A stretch of 64,000 nucleotides of DNA, from positions 1 to 64,000 of the forward strand of contig JBMZBC010000005.1 in assembly GCA_049611965.1 (NCBI GenBank), given 5' to 3'. Below, piece by piece: positions 50,330-59,178 of the stretch. A program made the translations under genes and the position numbers. The notes under the pieces are model-generated. The model ran no database searches. It saw only the letters and a list, made by a program, of their open reading frames with translations, and was not told the DNA's origin. The stretch comes from UBA10364 sp049611965. Lineage in GTDB: Bacteria > Bacteroidota > Bacteroidia > Flavobacteriales > Schleiferiaceae. Numbering within the stretch: the stretch's first letter is position 1; each line of letters opens with the position of its first letter.

Positions 50330-50965
50330 ATGGCTTTAATTGATGTAAACGGAAAGCGCTTCAAAAACTTTATGGCGAAGCTCTATGGTATTGGTGCGGC
50401 AGTAGTAATTACTGGTGCGATGTTTAAGATCATGCACTGGGAAGGAGCGAACATCATGCTTGTTGTAGGTTTGACTACAGAGGCTGTAATCTTCATGTTC
50501 TCTGCATTTGAAAAACCAGCAGCAGATTACGACTGGACATTGGTCTACCCTGAACTAGCTTCTGCAGACGGCGATCGTGCACTTTCAGTTACAGAGCAAC
50601 TAGATAATGCTTTGGAAAACGGTGGTGTAGATGCTGCTCTTATCGAAAGACTAGGAGAAGGTATGCGTTCTTTAAGTGAAACTGCTGGTAGCCTAAGTGG
50701 TGCTGTTGATGCTGCAGGTGCAACTGCTGCTTATTCAGAGCAATTGAGCACAGCGGCAACGCACATGGAAAGCTTGAATGCACTATACTCTGTACAACTA
50801 GAAAACACTACAGCTCAGGTAGAGCGTCAGAACGACGTTATGGAGAAATTGGCTGCTGCTTCTGGCAACGCTACAGATCTTGCTTCTGAGTTGGCTTCAT
50901 TGAAAGGAAACCTAGAATCATTAAATAGCGTTTACGGCGGTATGTTAACTGCAATGGGCAAGTAA
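50330..50965 (+). CDS. gldL: Type IX secretion motor subunit GldL
   Basis: 211 residues. Two membrane helices near the N-terminus (about 18-36 and 40-60) carry Lys 33, Glu 51 and Glu 61, matching Lys 27, Glu 49 and Glu 59 of the F. johnsoniae protein that are implicated in proton flow. The remaining cytoplasmic part is a helical coiled coil rich in Ala, Ser, Leu and Glu. It forms the proton-driven motor with GldM. Follows gldK by 39 bases. Confidence 0.97.
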   Translation: MALIDVNGKRFKNFMAKLYGIGAAVVITGAMFKIMHWEGANIMLVVGLTTEAVIFMFSAFEKPAADYDWTLVYPELASADGDRALSVTEQLDNALENGGVDAALIERLGEGMRSLSETAGSLSGAVDAAGATAAYSEQLSTAATHMESLNALYSVQLENTTAQVERQNDVMEKLAAASGNATDLASELASLKGNLESLNSVYGGMLTAMGK

Positions 50966-51013
50966 TCTTACCCGATACGATTTAACTTACTATAACCGTA
51001 AAATCCTAGACAA

Positions 51014-52537
51014 ATGGCAGGAGGAAATTTAACACCGCGTCAGAAAATGATCAACATGATGTATCTCGTGTTGACGGCGCTTCTCGCTCTTAACGTGAGC
51101 CGTGAAGTAATGGACGCTTTCTACGAAGTAATGGTGAGCCAAGAGGCATCTATTGAAACAGTAGAAAAACAAAATTCAAGTATTTACACGGCATTTGAAG
51201 CTGCAGCAGCTGAAAACCCCGTAAAAGCTGGCCCGTGGAGAGACAAAGCAAATGACGTGAAATCGCGTTCAGCCGCACTTTACCAGCAGATTGAGGACCT
51301 CAAAAGAGGTGTAATTGAAGCTTCTGGAGGTGCGGACGAAGAAAGTGGTGATCCAAACAAACCACAGAAAATGGACGATTTGGAAGCTTCACCAAACTAC
51401 TTCCTTATTCAAGGTAATGGTGCAAAGCTTAAAGCAGCACTGGCTGACTACCGCGAATTCATGAAAACTGAGGCAGAAGGAAATGACCTTCTAATAAACT
51501 CTCTTGAAGGAACTTTTGACTTAAGTGATCACAAGCACGACGGTACAACGATCAGTTGGGAACAACACAAGTTTGAGCACTTCCCGCTCATCTCTGTACT
51601 CACCTTCTTGACGAAAATGCAAAGCGACGTTCGTACTTCTGAAGCTAATGTTATTGACTACTTGCAAAAGAACATCACTGCTTCGGATTTGAAGTTTACC
51701 GGTGTTCGTACTGTAGTAATGCCTAAGAGCACTTTCGTTACTAAAGGTGGCGAATACGAGGCGGACGTTTTCTTAGCAGCTTTTGACGACACTCAAAATC
51801 CAACCGTAACTATTAACGGTCAAGAACTGAGTGAAGAAGATATCGTTGGTGGCGTAGCTAAGGTTCGTTTCCCAGCGAACCGTGTTGGTGAAACTACATG
51901 GAATGGTGAAATCAAACTCGTTCAAAACGGTGAGGAAAAAGTATTCCCTGTAGAAGGTGCATTTAACGTTGCTCCTCCTAGCGTAGTTATTTCTCCAACC
52001 AAGATGAACGTGCTCTACCGCGGTGTAGATAACCCACTAGAAATCTCTGTTCCTGGTGTTGATCCTAGAAATGTGAAAGCTTCTGGTACGGGTGTAAAGA
52101 AGTCAGGGAACTCCTACATTGCAGATGTTACAAGATACAAAGGCAAAGAACTTAAAATCAGCGTTTCAGTAATTGAAGACGGAAAAACTAAAAACATGGG
52201 GAATAAAGTTTTTCGTGTAAAGAACATTCCGGATGCCGTAGGGAAAACCTACCCGAAAGATGATAAGCTAATCAGCGCTAATCTCTTGAAAAGATCTGAA
52301 GTTAGAGCAGAGTTCAAAGATTTTGATTTTGAATTGCCTCTAACCGTGAAAAGTTTTGAAGTTGTAATACCTCCCTTTGGTGTTTTCGCCTGTAAAGGAA
52401 ATAAGTTATCGTCCACAGCGAAAGCAACCGTGGAAAAAGCAAAACCCGGTACTACAGTAGTTATTCGAAACATTAATGCCAGTACTAAAGCAGGTTTAAA
52501 AACCGAAGTTTCTGACATTGTATTTGATATCAATTAA
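51014..52537 (+). CDS. gldM: Type IX secretion motor subunit GldM
   Basis: 507 residues. Begins GGNLTPRQKMINMMYLVLTALLALNVSREVMDAF, the single membrane helix and conserved entry into the periplasm. The long periplasmic part has a helical first domain (to about residue 215) and three beta domains, ending TEVSDIVFDIN. GldM spans the periplasm and transmits GldL-driven rotation to the GldK/N ring. The stop is one base from the gldN ATG. Confidence 0.97.
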   Translation: MAGGNLTPRQKMINMMYLVLTALLALNVSREVMDAFYEVMVSQEASIETVEKQNSSIYTAFEAAAAENPVKAGPWRDKANDVKSRSAALYQQIEDLKRGVIEASGGADEESGDPNKPQKMDDLEASPNYFLIQGNGAKLKAALADYREFMKTEAEGNDLLINSLEGTFDLSDHKHDGTTISWEQHKFEHFPLISVLTFLTKMQSDVRTSEANVIDYLQKNITASDLKFTGVRTVVMPKSTFVTKGGEYEADVFLAAFDDTQNPTVTINGQELSEEDIVGGVAKVRFPANRVGETTWNGEIKLVQNGEEKVFPVEGAFNVAPPSVVISPTKMNVLYRGVDNPLEISVPGVDPRNVKASGTGVKKSGNSYIADVTRYKGKELKISVSVIEDGKTKNMGNKVFRVKNIPDAVGKTYPKDDKLISANLLKRSEVRAEFKDFDFELPLTVKSFEVVIPPFGVFACKGNKLSSTAKATVEKAKPGTTVVIRNINASTKAGLKTEVSDIVFDIN

Positions 52538-52538
52538 T

Positions 52539-53372
52539 ATGAAAAAGTATTTATTCGTTTTATTCGCAATAGGTTTTTCTATTGGTTCTAAAGCTCAGAT
52601 TTTAGACCCTACAGACGACGGTATTGTTCCTGAAGCTACTAAGCACTACAGAAACAATCGTGTAGTTCCTTACCCATTCCTGCGTCAAGACGACATGTTG
52701 TGGTCTGAGCGTCATTGGGAGCGTATCGATCTGAGAGAAAAAATCAACCTTTCATTGTACTACCCGATAAAGCCTATGCCTGATCGTAAGGCATTATGGA
52801 ATGTTTTAGTAGATGGTATGCTAAATGAAAATACGATTACAGAAGTTTTTGTAGACGATAAGTTTGAAATTCCTTTGACAATCGAGGAGGTACGTAAGAA
52901 AATTGAATCCTTAGATACGATTATTGATCCAGACGATCCGCTTGGTCCACCTTTAGGGTTCGATACTATAAAAATTAAGGCTAACGCTGTTGTTGCATAT
53001 CACTTAAAAAGTGATTGGTACTTCGATAAACAACGCGGTGAGTTAAAAAATAGGATAATTGGAATCTCACCAGAGGTACGTGATCCACGTAACCCATCAT
53101 TGACGTATAATCCATTCTGGATTTGGTTCCCAGATGCACGTTATGCGATGGCTACTTCAGTTGCTTACAACGAGAAGAACAACAACCAGCGTTTGACATT
53201 CGATCAAATCATGCACTTTAGAAAGTTCAACTCTGTGATTACCAAAGAGGACAACGTTTACGATAGAACGATTGAAGATTACAAGAGAAACAGTGCGATG
53301 TCACAGCTGCTCGAGGCTGCTGCAATCAAAGAAGATTTGCGCAACAAAGAGCACGATATGTGGACGTACTAG
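52539..53372 (+). CDS. gldN: Type IX secretion/gliding protein GldN
   Basis: 277 residues from MKKYLFVLFAIGFSIGSKAQ, a signal peptide; an in-frame ATG at 52518 overlaps gldM and was not used. Typical segments are DDMLWSERHWERIDLREKINL, WNVLVDGMLNENTITEVFVDD, and WIWFPDARYAMATSVAYN. It partners GldK in the periplasmic ring. Last gene of the block, ending at an intrinsic terminator 20 bases on. Confidence 0.96.
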   Translation: MKKYLFVLFAIGFSIGSKAQILDPTDDGIVPEATKHYRNNRVVPYPFLRQDDMLWSERHWERIDLREKINLSLYYPIKPMPDRKALWNVLVDGMLNENTITEVFVDDKFEIPLTIEEVRKKIESLDTIIDPDDPLGPPLGFDTIKIKANAVVAYHLKSDWYFDKQRGELKNRIIGISPEVRDPRNPSLTYNPFWIWFPDARYAMATSVAYNEKNNNQRLTFDQIMHFRKFNSVITKEDNVYDRTIEDYKRNSAMSQLLEAAAIKEDLRNKEHDMWTY

Positions 53373-53392
53373 TCTTTGAACTAACAATATTG

Positions 53393-53429
53393 AAAAACTC
53401 CTGTTACCTTTGGTAGCAGGAGTTTTTTT
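53393..53429 (+). terminator. Intrinsic terminator after gldN, abutting the next start codon
   Basis: AAAAACTCCTG ... CAGGAGTTTTTTT hairpin. The T-tract is followed immediately by the ATG at 53430. The loop contains a TACCTTTG box, and the 3' arm contains AGGAG seven bases before the ATG. Confidence 0.85.
53405..53412 (+). promoter_or_regulatory. Bacteroidota -7 box inside the gldN terminator
   Basis: TACCTTTG exactly matches TAnnTTTG and would start RNA near 53418, making the terminator's 3' arm the ribosome binding site of the oxidoreductase gene. No clear -33 element was found. Confidence 0.45.
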
Positions 53430-54476
53430 ATGCAAAAACATGTAGACTATATCATCGTCGGCGGCGGCATTTCAGGATGCGTGCTGAGCTACACACTCAT
53501 GAAATATGGTGCTAGTGTCGTTGTATTTGATCAGCCCGAGAACAACAAGTGCTCAACAGTAGCGGCAGGACTGTGGAATCCCGTTGTCCTTAAGCGTATG
53601 AAGAAGGTTTGGAAGGCTGACGACATGATGAAGGAACTGCATACTGTATATCCTGATATGGAACGCTGGACTACTGGTCAGTTCTTTGATCCCATCGCCA
53701 TTCGTCGTGTGTTCCACAGCGCTGGAGAGCAAAATACATGGATGGAACTGTGCGACTCTCCTGCCTTCTCCTCTTATTTACAAGATAGCATCGCCCCTCT
53801 TCCAGAAGGGGTTGTTGGTGAATTTGAAAGTGGTCAAATGAAAGGAACCGGGCGATTGAATGTTCTTAGTTTCATGGAGTCGGTGCATGGCGCACTGCGT
53901 GAAGAAGATAGTTACCGCGAGGAACAATTTGATTGGAATGCAGTCGTTCGAGATTCTGAAGGTGTAGATTATCAAGACTTACGCGCCCATGCGGTCATAA
54001 GCTGCCAAGGTGCGCAGATGGCGTTGGGTGAAACAAGTTTACTGCAACAGGGGTTTGCTCCTGTGAAGGGCGAGGTGATACGCGTGAAATTGGACGCTCC
54101 TTTAGAGAAGGAATGCATTCACCAAAAGCATTTTATGCTCAGTGAAGGCAATAATGAAGTGACCGTTGGAGCTACGTATGCTTGGGACGGATTTAGCGAC
54201 GGTCCTACACAACAGAAGAAGAAGGAACTTGAGGAGCACGTATCCAAAGTATGGAATGGATCAACGCATACTTTAGACCATAAAAGCGGTGTTCGTCCAG
54301 CTACCAAAGACCGTAGACCCATGGTTGGACCGCACGCACTTGCACATACCTGGATCTTTGGCGGTATGGGCTCACGTGCCGTACTGATGGCACCGTACCT
54401 CGCCAAGGTGCTAGTGGAGCACTTTATGTACGGTACCGATTTACTTGAGGAATGTTTACCTAGCCGTTTTTCTTAA
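53430..54476 (+). CDS. FAD-dependent oxidoreductase (glycine/D-amino-acid oxidase family)
   Basis: 348 residues. The N-terminal dinucleotide-binding motif VDYIIVGGGISGCVLSYTL binds FAD; the later GVRPATKDRRPMVGPH and IFGGMGSRAVLMAPYLAKVL are the DAO-family FAD and substrate-side blocks. The substrate is unknown. Genes of this family follow gldN in other gliding Bacteroidota to my knowledge, but no role in secretion is shown. An AGGAG sequence sits seven bases before the ATG, unusually good for this phylum. The 3' end overlaps the convergent DUF983 gene by 17 bases. Confidence 0.88.
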   Translation: MQKHVDYIIVGGGISGCVLSYTLMKYGASVVVFDQPENNKCSTVAAGLWNPVVLKRMKKVWKADDMMKELHTVYPDMERWTTGQFFDPIAIRRVFHSAGEQNTWMELCDSPAFSSYLQDSIAPLPEGVVGEFESGQMKGTGRLNVLSFMESVHGALREEDSYREEQFDWNAVVRDSEGVDYQDLRAHAVISCQGAQMALGETSLLQQGFAPVKGEVIRVKLDAPLEKECIHQKHFMLSEGNNEVTVGATYAWDGFSDGPTQQKKKELEEHVSKVWNGSTHTLDHKSGVRPATKDRRPMVGPHALAHTWIFGGMGSRAVLMAPYLAKVLVEHFMYGTDLLEECLPSRFS

Positions 54477-54843
54477 AGTTCTTGTCGTATTTCACGAACA
54501 TGGACAGCCATGTCGTTCGTGAGATTCTGAATATAACCGGTGCAAGGAGTACGAGCGTGACGGCTAAAGCACCTACTGTGGGCCACATGGTCCACCCCAT
54601 CCATATTCCGAAGATGATGTATACCGCTACAAACAAGGCCACTGTATATCCATAGCTCACATACATGGCTCCATAGTAGAAGTTGGGCTCGGGTTCGAAG
54701 TTTTGATCACAAACGCTACAGCGCGGGTTAAAGTCGGTCATGGTTTTGAATCGGTACGGGTTTTTATCTGGGTAGATCTCCCCTTCCATACAACGTGGAC
54801 ATTTACTCCTAGTAATGCTGTAGACTTTTGTTCCCTTAAGCAT
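54460..54843 (-). CDS. DUF983 membrane protein with zinc-ribbon-like head
   Basis: 127 residues. Two Cys pairs, SKCPRCMEGEIY and PRCSVCDQNFEP, form a zinc-ribbon-like head; two membrane helices follow (YGYTVALFVAVYIIFGIWMG and TVGALAVTLVLLAPVIF). This is the DUF983 pattern, found widely in Bacteroidota and alphaproteobacteria. Function unknown. Divergent from the ABC-F gene across 70 bases. Confidence 0.88.
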   Translation of the reverse strand: MLKGTKVYSITRSKCPRCMEGEIYPDKNPYRFKTMTDFNPRCSVCDQNFEPEPNFYYGAMYVSYGYTVALFVAVYIIFGIWMGWTMWPTVGALAVTLVLLAPVIFRISRTTWLSMFVKYDKNFKKNG

Positions 54844-54900
54844 GATGATAACGTTCCTTTAGTTTGGTCAAAATTACGGCGCACAGGCAATTCGTTTTGC

Positions 54901-54908
54901 TACTTTTG
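54901..54908 (+). promoter_or_regulatory. Bacteroidota -7 box for the ABC-F gene
   Basis: TACTTTTG matches TAnnTTTG and lies 5 bases before the ATG at 54914, predicting a leaderless mRNA. Confidence 0.6.
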
Positions 54909-54913
54909 TCACG

Positions 54914-56872
54914 ATGATTTTAGCCTTGAACAAGGCCTCGTTATTCTTCGGAGGCCGTGCCATATTTGATGCCATTGGATTTCAAATTAACCCAGGAGAC
55001 CGCATTGGTCTGGTGGGGAGAAATGGTGCTGGGAAATCTACCCTGTTAAAGTTGATCGCTGGTGATTACTCGCTAGATGAAGGATCTATAAGTAAGGCGA
55101 AAGAGGTCAGGATTGGTTTTCTGCGTCAAGACTTGAAGATGGACATGGACAAAAGTATTGTCGAAATTGCGCGGAGTGCCTTCGATGAATTGACACGTAT
55201 TAATACACGTATCGAAGACATCAATAAAGCATTCGAAGTCCGTACCGATTACGAAAGTGAGAGCTATGCAGCCCTTATTGACGAGTTGAGTGAGCTCAGC
55301 GAGCGTTTCGGTCTGCTAGGGGGAGATAGTATTGATGCCGATGTGGAGCTCGTTCTAAAAGGGTTAGGATTCACACCGGAAACTTTTGAAAAACCGTTGC
55401 ACACCTTCTCTGGTGGGTGGCGAATGCGAGCGGAATTGGCTCGATTGCTTTTGCAGAAGCCAGAGCTGCTTCTATTGGATGAGCCGACCAACCACCTCGA
55501 TATCGAAAGTATCATGTGGCTTGAAAAGCATTTGAGCGAGAGCAATCAGACCTTGATGGTGGTGAGTCACGATAGAACGTTTTTGGACAATGTCACCACC
55601 CGTACTATCGAAATTACGCTCGGTAAGGCCTATGATTTTAATGCCCCTTACACGAGGTATGTTGAGCTTCGCGCGGATTTGCGCGAGAAGCAGCTGGCCA
55701 CCGCGAAAAATCAGGAGCGGGAGATTAAGCAAACCGAGGAGTTGATCGAACGGTTCCGCGCGAAAGCTTCGAAGGCGTCGTTTGCGCAGAGTTTGATTAA
55801 AAAGCTAGAACGCATGGAGCGCATTGAGGTGGACCAAGAGGATACCTCGGCGATGCACTTTAAGTTTCAGCCTGCCCCAAGGTCTGGGAAGGTCGTTGCC
55901 AAAGCAGAAGACGTTCGTAAAGCCTATGGAGAGAATTTGGTGCTTCGCGGCGTTGATTTAGAGATTGAGCGCGGGGATCGAGTGGCCTTTGTTGGTCAGA
56001 ATGGCCAAGGAAAGTCTACGCTGGTAAAGGCGCTCTTGAAAGAGATTAGTGCAGAGGGGATGCTCGAACTAGGACACAATGTTCAGGTAGGGTATTTCGC
56101 ACAGGACCAGGCAGACGAACTGGACGGAAATTTAACGGCTTTACAGACCATTGAGAATGCTGCGCCGGAGGAGATGCGTAAGCATGCGAGAAGTTTGTTG
56201 GGATCATTCATGTTCCGTGGTGAAGACGTTGAGAAGAAGGTGAAGGTGCTAAGCGGTGGAGAGCGCGGTCGATTGGCGCTTTGTAAACTCTTGCTGAAGC
56301 CTATTAACTTCTTGGTGATGGATGAGCCTACCAACCACCTTGACATGAATAGTAAGGATGTCCTGAAGAAGAGTTTGTTGTCTTTCGATGGAACGTTGCT
56401 AGTGGTGAGCCACGACCGCGAGTTCTTGGAAGGGCTGGTTACAAAAACTGTAGAGTTTAGGGACCAGCGTGTAAAAACATTGCTTGGTGGTATTGACTAT
56501 TATCTCGAGCAGCGCAAGCTGGAGAATATGCGAGCAGTCGAGGCTAAATCGGCCACAGAAAAGAAATCGAAGAAAGCGCAAAAGAAAGACGACGGTCAGC
56601 TCGGGTATAAGGAGCGGAAGCAGCTTGAAAAAGATATCCGCAGTTTATCGAGAAAGTTGGCCGATGTTGAAGCGGAAATTGAGAACTTAGAGGGGACTTT
56701 GGAAGATTGGGATGCGAAATTAGCGGATGCTGATAGCTATATGGAGCTGATGAAAGATCCTGATTTTTATCCGAAATACGAGAAGAAAAAAGAGGAGCTA
56801 GCCTCCAAAATGAACCAATGGGAAGATATTCAAATAGAAAAAGATCAATTGGAGGAGCAGTTGCCCTCCTAA
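54914..56872 (+). CDS. ABC-F family ATP-binding protein (Uup/EttA-like)
   Basis: 652 residues, no membrane helices. Two ABC cassettes: Walker A GRNGAGKST and GQNGQGKST, signatures FSGGWRMR and LSGGERGR, Walker B/ABC-F motif LLLDEPTNHLD and LVMDEPTNHLD. The linker between them (about 240-310) is the charged helical ABC-F arm, and the C-terminus is a coiled coil as in Uup. ABC-F proteins act on ribosomes, easing stalls or giving antibiotic resistance; the Uup-like tail suggests a housekeeping role. Its last 55 bases overlap the start of the phosphatase gene in another frame. Confidence 0.95.
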   Translation: MILALNKASLFFGGRAIFDAIGFQINPGDRIGLVGRNGAGKSTLLKLIAGDYSLDEGSISKAKEVRIGFLRQDLKMDMDKSIVEIARSAFDELTRINTRIEDINKAFEVRTDYESESYAALIDELSELSERFGLLGGDSIDADVELVLKGLGFTPETFEKPLHTFSGGWRMRAELARLLLQKPELLLLDEPTNHLDIESIMWLEKHLSESNQTLMVVSHDRTFLDNVTTRTIEITLGKAYDFNAPYTRYVELRADLREKQLATAKNQEREIKQTEELIERFRAKASKASFAQSLIKKLERMERIEVDQEDTSAMHFKFQPAPRSGKVVAKAEDVRKAYGENLVLRGVDLEIERGDRVAFVGQNGQGKSTLVKALLKEISAEGMLELGHNVQVGYFAQDQADELDGNLTALQTIENAAPEEMRKHARSLLGSFMFRGEDVEKKVKVLSGGERGRLALCKLLLKPINFLVMDEPTNHLDMNSKDVLKKSLLSFDGTLLVVSHDREFLEGLVTKTVEFRDQRVKTLLGGIDYYLEQRKLENMRAVEAKSATEKKSKKAQKKDDGQLGYKERKQLEKDIRSLSRKLADVEAEIENLEGTLEDWDAKLADADSYMELMKDPDFYPKYEKKKEELASKMNQWEDIQIEKDQLEEQLPS

Positions 56873-58422
56873 TCGCAATAAGCGTTCAGGCACAGCCTAA
56901 ACTGGTGGTGCAAGTCGTCGTTGATCAAATGCGCGCAGAATATCTGCAGCGATTTAATCATCAGTTTGCCGAAGACGGTGGATTTCGAATCCTTTTGGAT
57001 GAAGGAAAAGTATACCGCAATACCCACTACAATTACATTCCAACCTATACGGGACCTGGACATGCGTCAATATCGACAGGAACTACCCCTAAGTACCACG
57101 GGATTGTGGCCAACGATTGGTGGGTGAAGGAGAGCCAGTATGAAATGTATTGCGTAGAGGATACAACGGTCAGCCCTATCGGAACTATAGAAAATTCGTC
57201 TCGCCGTTCGCCGAAGAACTTACGTGCGTTGACTTTTTCTGACGGTATCAAATTATTTACAAACCAGCGTGGAAAGAGTTTTGGAGTGAGCGTGAAAGAT
57301 CGTGGAGCCATATTACCCGCTGGGCATTTTGCAGATGGTGCGTATTGGGTTGACAGAAAAATGCATTTCGTCAGTAGCAGCTTTTATGGTGACGAACTTC
57401 CCGATTATATAGAGAAATACAATGAGAAGGAGCACGCCATGGCTATGGCGAAAAAGGATTGGAAGTTAGAAATGGCCGAGCGCAAATACGACGAAAGCTT
57501 GGCAGATGAAAATCCTTTTGAACCAAAAATCAATAAAGGCACTTCTAGCTTTCCATATGATTTAGAAAAATTGATTCACAATCAATCTTTGAAGAAGCTT
57601 ATTGATAGTCAAGGACTTGAGGTTCTGAAAAATACACCAATAGGAAACGAATTGGTGCTTGATATGGCGCTGTTGATTCTTGAAAAAGAAGAACTGGGTA
57701 AGGACAAATACACAGATTTCTTGGGAGTGAGCTTCTCCTCCACCGACTATGCGGGCCATACCTTCGGCGTGCGATCGCGTGAGGTACACGATATGTACTT
57801 GAAGTTGGACCGTCAGCTGGGCAAGCTCATCAAGAAGCTTGACAAAGAGGTGGGTCGCGATGCGTATGTCATTTATTTGACGGCAGATCATGGCGCTTCT
57901 GAAAATCCAAATCATCTGGCCTACCACGGATTGGGTGTACGCAATTTCCAGAATGCCGATGTTATTGGTGATGTTAATGAACGTATCAAGGAGGAATTAG
58001 GTATCGAAAATGCCGTATTCAAGATCTTCAACCATCACATCCATCTGAACAGCTGGGCCAAAGAGCGCGCCGGAGAGATTGCATTGGTGGTTGAGGCTAC
58101 TGATCCGTTTATGCGCGTATATACCGCCTCAGAGGTTCGCAATAGCGGAAATGATGCTTTGTTAGAATTGCTTCACGAGGGCCATCAAAGCCGATTCGGT
58201 GGTGATCTCATCTTTGCGCTTCAACCGAACTGTATCTTCTACGGTCCCTACGGTTCGACACACGGATCTGGATTTCTTTATGATACGCACGTACCCTTCT
58301 TGTTAATGGGTAGTGGTGTAAAGAAAGGTGAGAGCTTTAAACGTGTAGATGTGACCAATATCGTGGATAAGGTGGCCGAAAAATGCAACCTGCCGTATGC
58401 GCCAAACAGTCTAGTGGAATAG
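56818..58422 (+). CDS. PafA-like alkaline phosphatase
   Basis: 534 residues. A signal peptide (MGRYSNRKRSIGGAVALLIA...VQA) leads to a nucleotide pyrophosphatase/alkaline phosphatase fold. Metal and catalytic features: VVVDQMR (Asp 36), TYTGPGHASISTGTTP with nucleophile Thr 78, SVKDRGAILPAGH carrying the Lys and Arg that mark PafA, SSTDYAGHTFG, LTADHGAS and STHGSGFLYDTHVP. PafA enzymes are the main phosphate-scavenging monoesterases of Bacteroidota. The ATG at 56818 is inside the ABC-F gene; no later in-frame ATG leaves a signal peptide, so a 55-base overlap is likely real. The two genes are translationally linked. Confidence 0.93.
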   Translation: MGRYSNRKRSIGGAVALLIAISVQAQPKLVVQVVVDQMRAEYLQRFNHQFAEDGGFRILLDEGKVYRNTHYNYIPTYTGPGHASISTGTTPKYHGIVANDWWVKESQYEMYCVEDTTVSPIGTIENSSRRSPKNLRALTFSDGIKLFTNQRGKSFGVSVKDRGAILPAGHFADGAYWVDRKMHFVSSSFYGDELPDYIEKYNEKEHAMAMAKKDWKLEMAERKYDESLADENPFEPKINKGTSSFPYDLEKLIHNQSLKKLIDSQGLEVLKNTPIGNELVLDMALLILEKEELGKDKYTDFLGVSFSSTDYAGHTFGVRSREVHDMYLKLDRQLGKLIKKLDKEVGRDAYVIYLTADHGASENPNHLAYHGLGVRNFQNADVIGDVNERIKEELGIENAVFKIFNHHIHLNSWAKERAGEIALVVEATDPFMRVYTASEVRNSGNDALLELLHEGHQSRFGGDLIFALQPNCIFYGPYGSTHGSGFLYDTHVPFLLMGSGVKKGESFKRVDVTNIVDKVAEKCNLPYAPNSLVE

Positions 58423-58495
58423 TAGAGCTGATTTTTAGGTAGTTAGCTAAACTTTAGTATTTTCATCTTTCTGAAAAAACAAAAGGCTATTTACT

Positions 58496-58729
58496 ATGAA
58501 GAAAATTGCACTATTTGCATTTGTTGGCGGTCTTTTCCTAGCATCATGCTCGGGAAACTGTGACTGCGATTACATCGTTGATAATTACACTAGTACTGCC
58601 CTTAACGGGTACCAATTAGACAATTCTACTACTGTTGCTGAAGACACTTGTCTGAGCGCTGGTGTTGTGGATACTACTTATTCGGGCGGAGGTGCTTACA
58701 TGGCAGTAGGCCGCGTGGAGTGTCCTTAA
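58496..58729 (+). CDS. Small cysteine-containing lipoprotein, unknown
   Basis: 77 residues. Lipoprotein signal with LASC (Cys 18). The mature part begins SGNCDCDYIVDNYTSTALNGYQ and has further Cys at DTCLS and VECP, suggesting disulfides. No family recognised. It has its own terminator 18 bases after the stop. Confidence 0.7.
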   Translation: MKKIALFAFVGGLFLASCSGNCDCDYIVDNYTSTALNGYQLDNSTTVAEDTCLSAGVVDTTYSGGGAYMAVGRVECP

Positions 58730-58746
58730 CATTCGACAACAACATC

Positions 58747-58777
58747 AAAAAAGGCGGCTCTTTCGAGCCGCCTTTTT
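58747..58777. terminator. Bidirectional intrinsic terminator
   Basis: A-tract, perfect stem GGCGGCTC / GAGCCGCC with loop TTTC, T-tract. It lies between convergent genes. Confidence 0.9.
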
Positions 58778-58781
58778 TATT

Positions 58782-59090
58782 TTAAGCGTTCCATCCTTTC
58801 GCTGTTCGTAGCAATAAGGATATGGTGTAAATCAAAAGTCCGTAAATCGTAGTAATGCTGCTCACTTTCAATCCGCCTGCGAGCATAGGTTGACTTACAC
58901 CTCCTACAGATTCAATAGCTTCAAAGGCACCGAAAAGCCCAATCATTTGACCAAGAACTCCAACAGCCAAGGCAAGTAACCCCAGTTGCTTTACAGCATC
59001 CTTTTTTAAGAAAAACGCCACTAGCATGACAACGCCCACAAGTGTTAGAATGCCCATAAAGAGCGGGCCACCCATCATAAAGTAATTCAT
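58782..59090 (-). CDS. Short MotA/TolQ/ExbB-like membrane protein
   Basis: 102 residues with three hydrophobic helices: GGPLFMGILTLVGVVMLVAFFL, LGLLALAVGVLGQMIGLFGAFEAI and ITTIYGLLIYTISLLLRTAKG. The GVLGQMIGLFGAFEAIESVGGVSQP segment and SSITTIYGLLIYTISLL resemble the pore helices of MotA/TolQ/ExbB proton channels, but the usual cytoplasmic domain is missing. No ExbD/TolR-like partner is adjacent. It may be a reduced channel subunit or only a fold relative. Confidence 0.7.
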   Translation of the reverse strand: MNYFMMGGPLFMGILTLVGVVMLVAFFLKKDAVKQLGLLALAVGVLGQMIGLFGAFEAIESVGGVSQPMLAGGLKVSSITTIYGLLIYTISLLLRTAKGWNA

Positions 59091-59124
59091 TCTTATTTGT
59101 TGTTTCAGATTTAAGTTAAGCTAC

Positions 59125-59157
59125 AAAAAAAAAGCCCGGTGCGCAGGCACCGGGCTT
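59125..59157 (-). terminator. Intrinsic terminator after the OmpA gene
   Basis: Minus-strand stem AAGCCCGGTGC / GCACCGGGCTT with a 4-base loop and a long T-tract. Confidence 0.9.
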
Positions 59158-59178
59158 CTGTATGCTTGTAAGGAGTGG

